Positions 5,832 to 6,891 of a stretch of DNA of 6,891 nucleotides are shown piece after piece (the stretch's first letter is position 1; every line of letters starts with the position of its first letter). Under the pieces are notes generated by a model. It was not told where the DNA came from. It searched no databases and saw nothing but the letters and a program-made list of their open reading frames with translations. A program made the position numbers and the translations under genes. Source of the DNA: Proteobacteria bacterium UBA652 (GTDB lineage Bacteria; Pseudomonadota; Gammaproteobacteria; Nitrosococcales; Methylophagaceae). Location of the stretch: assembly GCA_002299915.1 (NCBI GenBank), contig DBOG01000063.1, positions 1 to 6,891 of the forward strand. The letters run 5' to 3'.

Positions 5832-5853
5832 ACCTACTCAAATTTAAGTAGGT
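5832..5853. promoter_or_regulatory. 22-bp near-palindrome in the yebC leader
   Basis: ACCTACT at 5832-5838 and its complement AGTAGGT at 5847-5853 flank an 8-nt centre that is itself nearly symmetrical around AAATTT. Only one position pair breaks the dyad. On the minus strand it lies 19 nt before the yebC ATG, just downstream of a possible -10 element TAGAAT (5860-5855) for which I find no good -35. It may be an operator or an mRNA hairpin that affects yebC expression. There is no U-tract, so it is not a terminator. Confidence 0.45.
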
Positions 5854-5922
5854 AATTCTACAGCCAAATTAATCACAAAGACACCGCGAAACTGTAATTA
5901 TTGATATTTCTGAGAGGGTTGA

Positions 5923-6891
5923 TCAAACTCCCAACACAATATTAATAATTGCAATTACATCTGTAATCGTTACGACGCCGCTCTCATCCACATCTTCACC
6001 GCGAACAGGTACGCCATCCTCTAATACAATATTAATCGCACAGACAACATCATTAATATTCACCACACCACCCGAGCCCGTACAATCTCCCAGCACAACA
6101 TCACTAATCTCAACCGCTAAGGCTGGAGAATGTGCAGAGTCGGCTAATAAGCCTGAATAAACATAACTAATGTTATGCATTCCTGCTGGTAAACTAGAAC
6201 TCGTTAAAGAAGCAATCTCATTCCGACAAATATGCTGCGCTATTAAAGTATTCGCCACAGGATTATCCGTATAAATCTTAATTCTAGTTAAAATATCAAA
6301 AGAACAGGCGATATCAAACGTTGGTGTGTCATCCGAGGTAATATTATCGCGATTATCCAACCCGGAATCTGAAGCCGCTTGTAAATCTGGGGCAACAATC
6401 GGATCGCGCTGTGAGCAATCTAGATTATCAAATTCAATGCTCCAACCATCCCCTCCCGAAGCTATTGTACCTACCATCTGTGCTCGTGCCGCTTGTGCGC
6501 CACAGTAATCTGAACCGCCAGCCACCAACGTTACGTCTGGCTGTAAATTTTGAGCATCAAACCCAACCAGCATAGCATCATAATATTGCGTCGGTAGTGG
6601 TGTTGTGAACATAAGATCCATCGTGGTTACTGCTTCTATATTCCAACTCCGTGTATTCGGATTAGCTAAGGGTGCTTCTCGAAACATTTGACTCATATCT
6701 GTTACATTACTGGTATTCCAGTTACTCGTATCTGGGTTTGCTGATGTTGCCCCCCAAAACATTTCCCGCATATTAGTGACGTTACCAGTATCCCAATTGC
6801 TTGTATTAGGATCCGCCGCTGTTGCGAACCTAAACATGCCATACATCTTCCGCACTTGGCTCACATTCCAATTGCGCGTATCCGGTGTTGC
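5923..6891 (-). CDS. Large secreted/surface protein, C-terminal part: BspA/DUF285 repeats, Ig-like region, dockerin-like end
   Basis: The frame is open to the right edge, so the N-terminus with any signal peptide is missing; 322 codons are visible. First come four 25-residue BspA-type (DUF285) repeats with the pattern NP-D/N-T-S-N-W-N-T-S-N-V-T-x-M-x-x-MF. A cap follows (YYDAMLVGF to YCGAQAAR and GWSIEFDNLDC), typical of the end of such arrays. Then comes an about 100-residue Ig-like segment starting PDLQAASDSGLDNRDNITSDDTPTF, of the type seen in large adhesins. The last 55 residues (5926-6090) resemble a dockerin, with paired loops VNINDVVCAINIVL and ITDVIAIINIVLG. Several cysteines fit an exported protein. 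Exact role unknown; adhesion or matrix binding is an inference. It is 109 nt upstream of yebC and functionally unrelated to the ruv-tol genes. An internal GTG at 6864 is not a credible start because the repeat unit continues through it. Confidence 0.85.
   Translation of the reverse strand, partial: ATPDTRNWNVSQVRKMYGMFRFATAADPNTSNWDTGNVTNMREMFWGATSANPDTSNWNTSNVTDMSQMFREAPLANPNTRSWNIEAVTTMDLMFTTPLPTQYYDAMLVGFDAQNLQPDVTLVAGGSDYCGAQAARAQMVGTIASGGDGWSIEFDNLDCSQRDPIVAPDLQAASDSGLDNRDNITSDDTPTFDIACSFDILTRIKIYTDNPVANTLIAQHICRNEIASLTSSSLPAGMHNISYVYSGLLADSAHSPALAVEISDVVLGDCTGSGGVVNINDVVCAINIVLEDGVPVRGEDVDESGVVTITDVIAIINIVLGV
6592..6891 (-). repeat. Four tandem 75-nt units encoding DUF285 repeats
   Basis: In-frame 25-codon units occupy 6891-6817, 6816-6742, 6741-6667 and 6666-6592. 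The Asn-Trp or Ser-Trp pair, the following V-T/S and the M-x-x-MF end recur at the same positions. The second and third units are most alike, and the fourth is degenerate after MF. The array clearly continues outside the window. Confidence 0.85.

Noticed and set aside
5915..5932. TTGATCAA palindrome at the end of the surface-protein gene
   Set aside because: Only 8 bp with no loop, U-tract or neighbouring stem. Too short to call a terminator or operator.
6592..6891. The 75-nt tandem repeats as a CRISPR or other non-coding array
   Set aside because: Units are contiguous without spacers, are in frame, and vary at the codon level while preserving protein residues, which fits a repeated protein domain.

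Overview
The window carries ten protein-coding genes, all on the minus strand, so the biological reading order runs from the right edge to the left. The order yebC-ruvC-ruvA-(dps)-ruvB-ybgC-tolQ-tolR-tolA is the familiar gammaproteobacterial arrangement, in which Holliday-junction processing genes sit directly upstream of the Tol-Pal envelope operon. Together with the TolQ, TolR and RuvB sequences it points to a Gram-negative gammaproteobacterium of moderate to low GC with AT-rich spacers. I cannot name a genus from the sequence alone.

Right part (6891 to 5923): the C-terminal part of a large secreted or surface protein. It has BspA/DUF285-type 25-residue repeats, a cap region, an Ig-like segment and a C-terminal dockerin-like pair of EF-hand-like loops. 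Its start lies outside the window. Middle (5813 to 3901): yebC, ruvC and ruvA form a tight cluster with gaps of 5 and 12 nt. A 22-bp near-palindrome sits in the yebC leader.

The cluster is then interrupted by a complete dps gene (3762 to 3295). It has a candidate promoter, a 20-bp perfect-arm palindrome over the expected transcription start, a strong ribosome binding site and its own intrinsic terminator. ruvB (3060 to 2038) follows after a 234-nt AT-rich spacer. That spacer holds a weak candidate promoter overlapped by a Fur-box-like dyad and a possible short leader ORF.

Left part: ruvB, ybgC, tolQ, tolR and tolA are tightly packed or overlapping and probably co-transcribed and translationally coupled. 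tolA runs off the left edge. RuvA and RuvB form the branch-migration motor and RuvC cuts the junction. TolQ, TolR and TolA form the proton-motive-force-driven inner-membrane part of Tol-Pal, and YbgC is its usual thioesterase companion.

Most of the window is conserved housekeeping. The unusual points are the self-contained dps unit splitting ruvA from ruvB, the two palindromes placed at predicted start regions, the DUF285-Ig-dockerin surface protein, and a TolA transmembrane segment in which the usual Ser and His are replaced by Tyr and Phe. I see no clear new multi-gene defence or mobile system.
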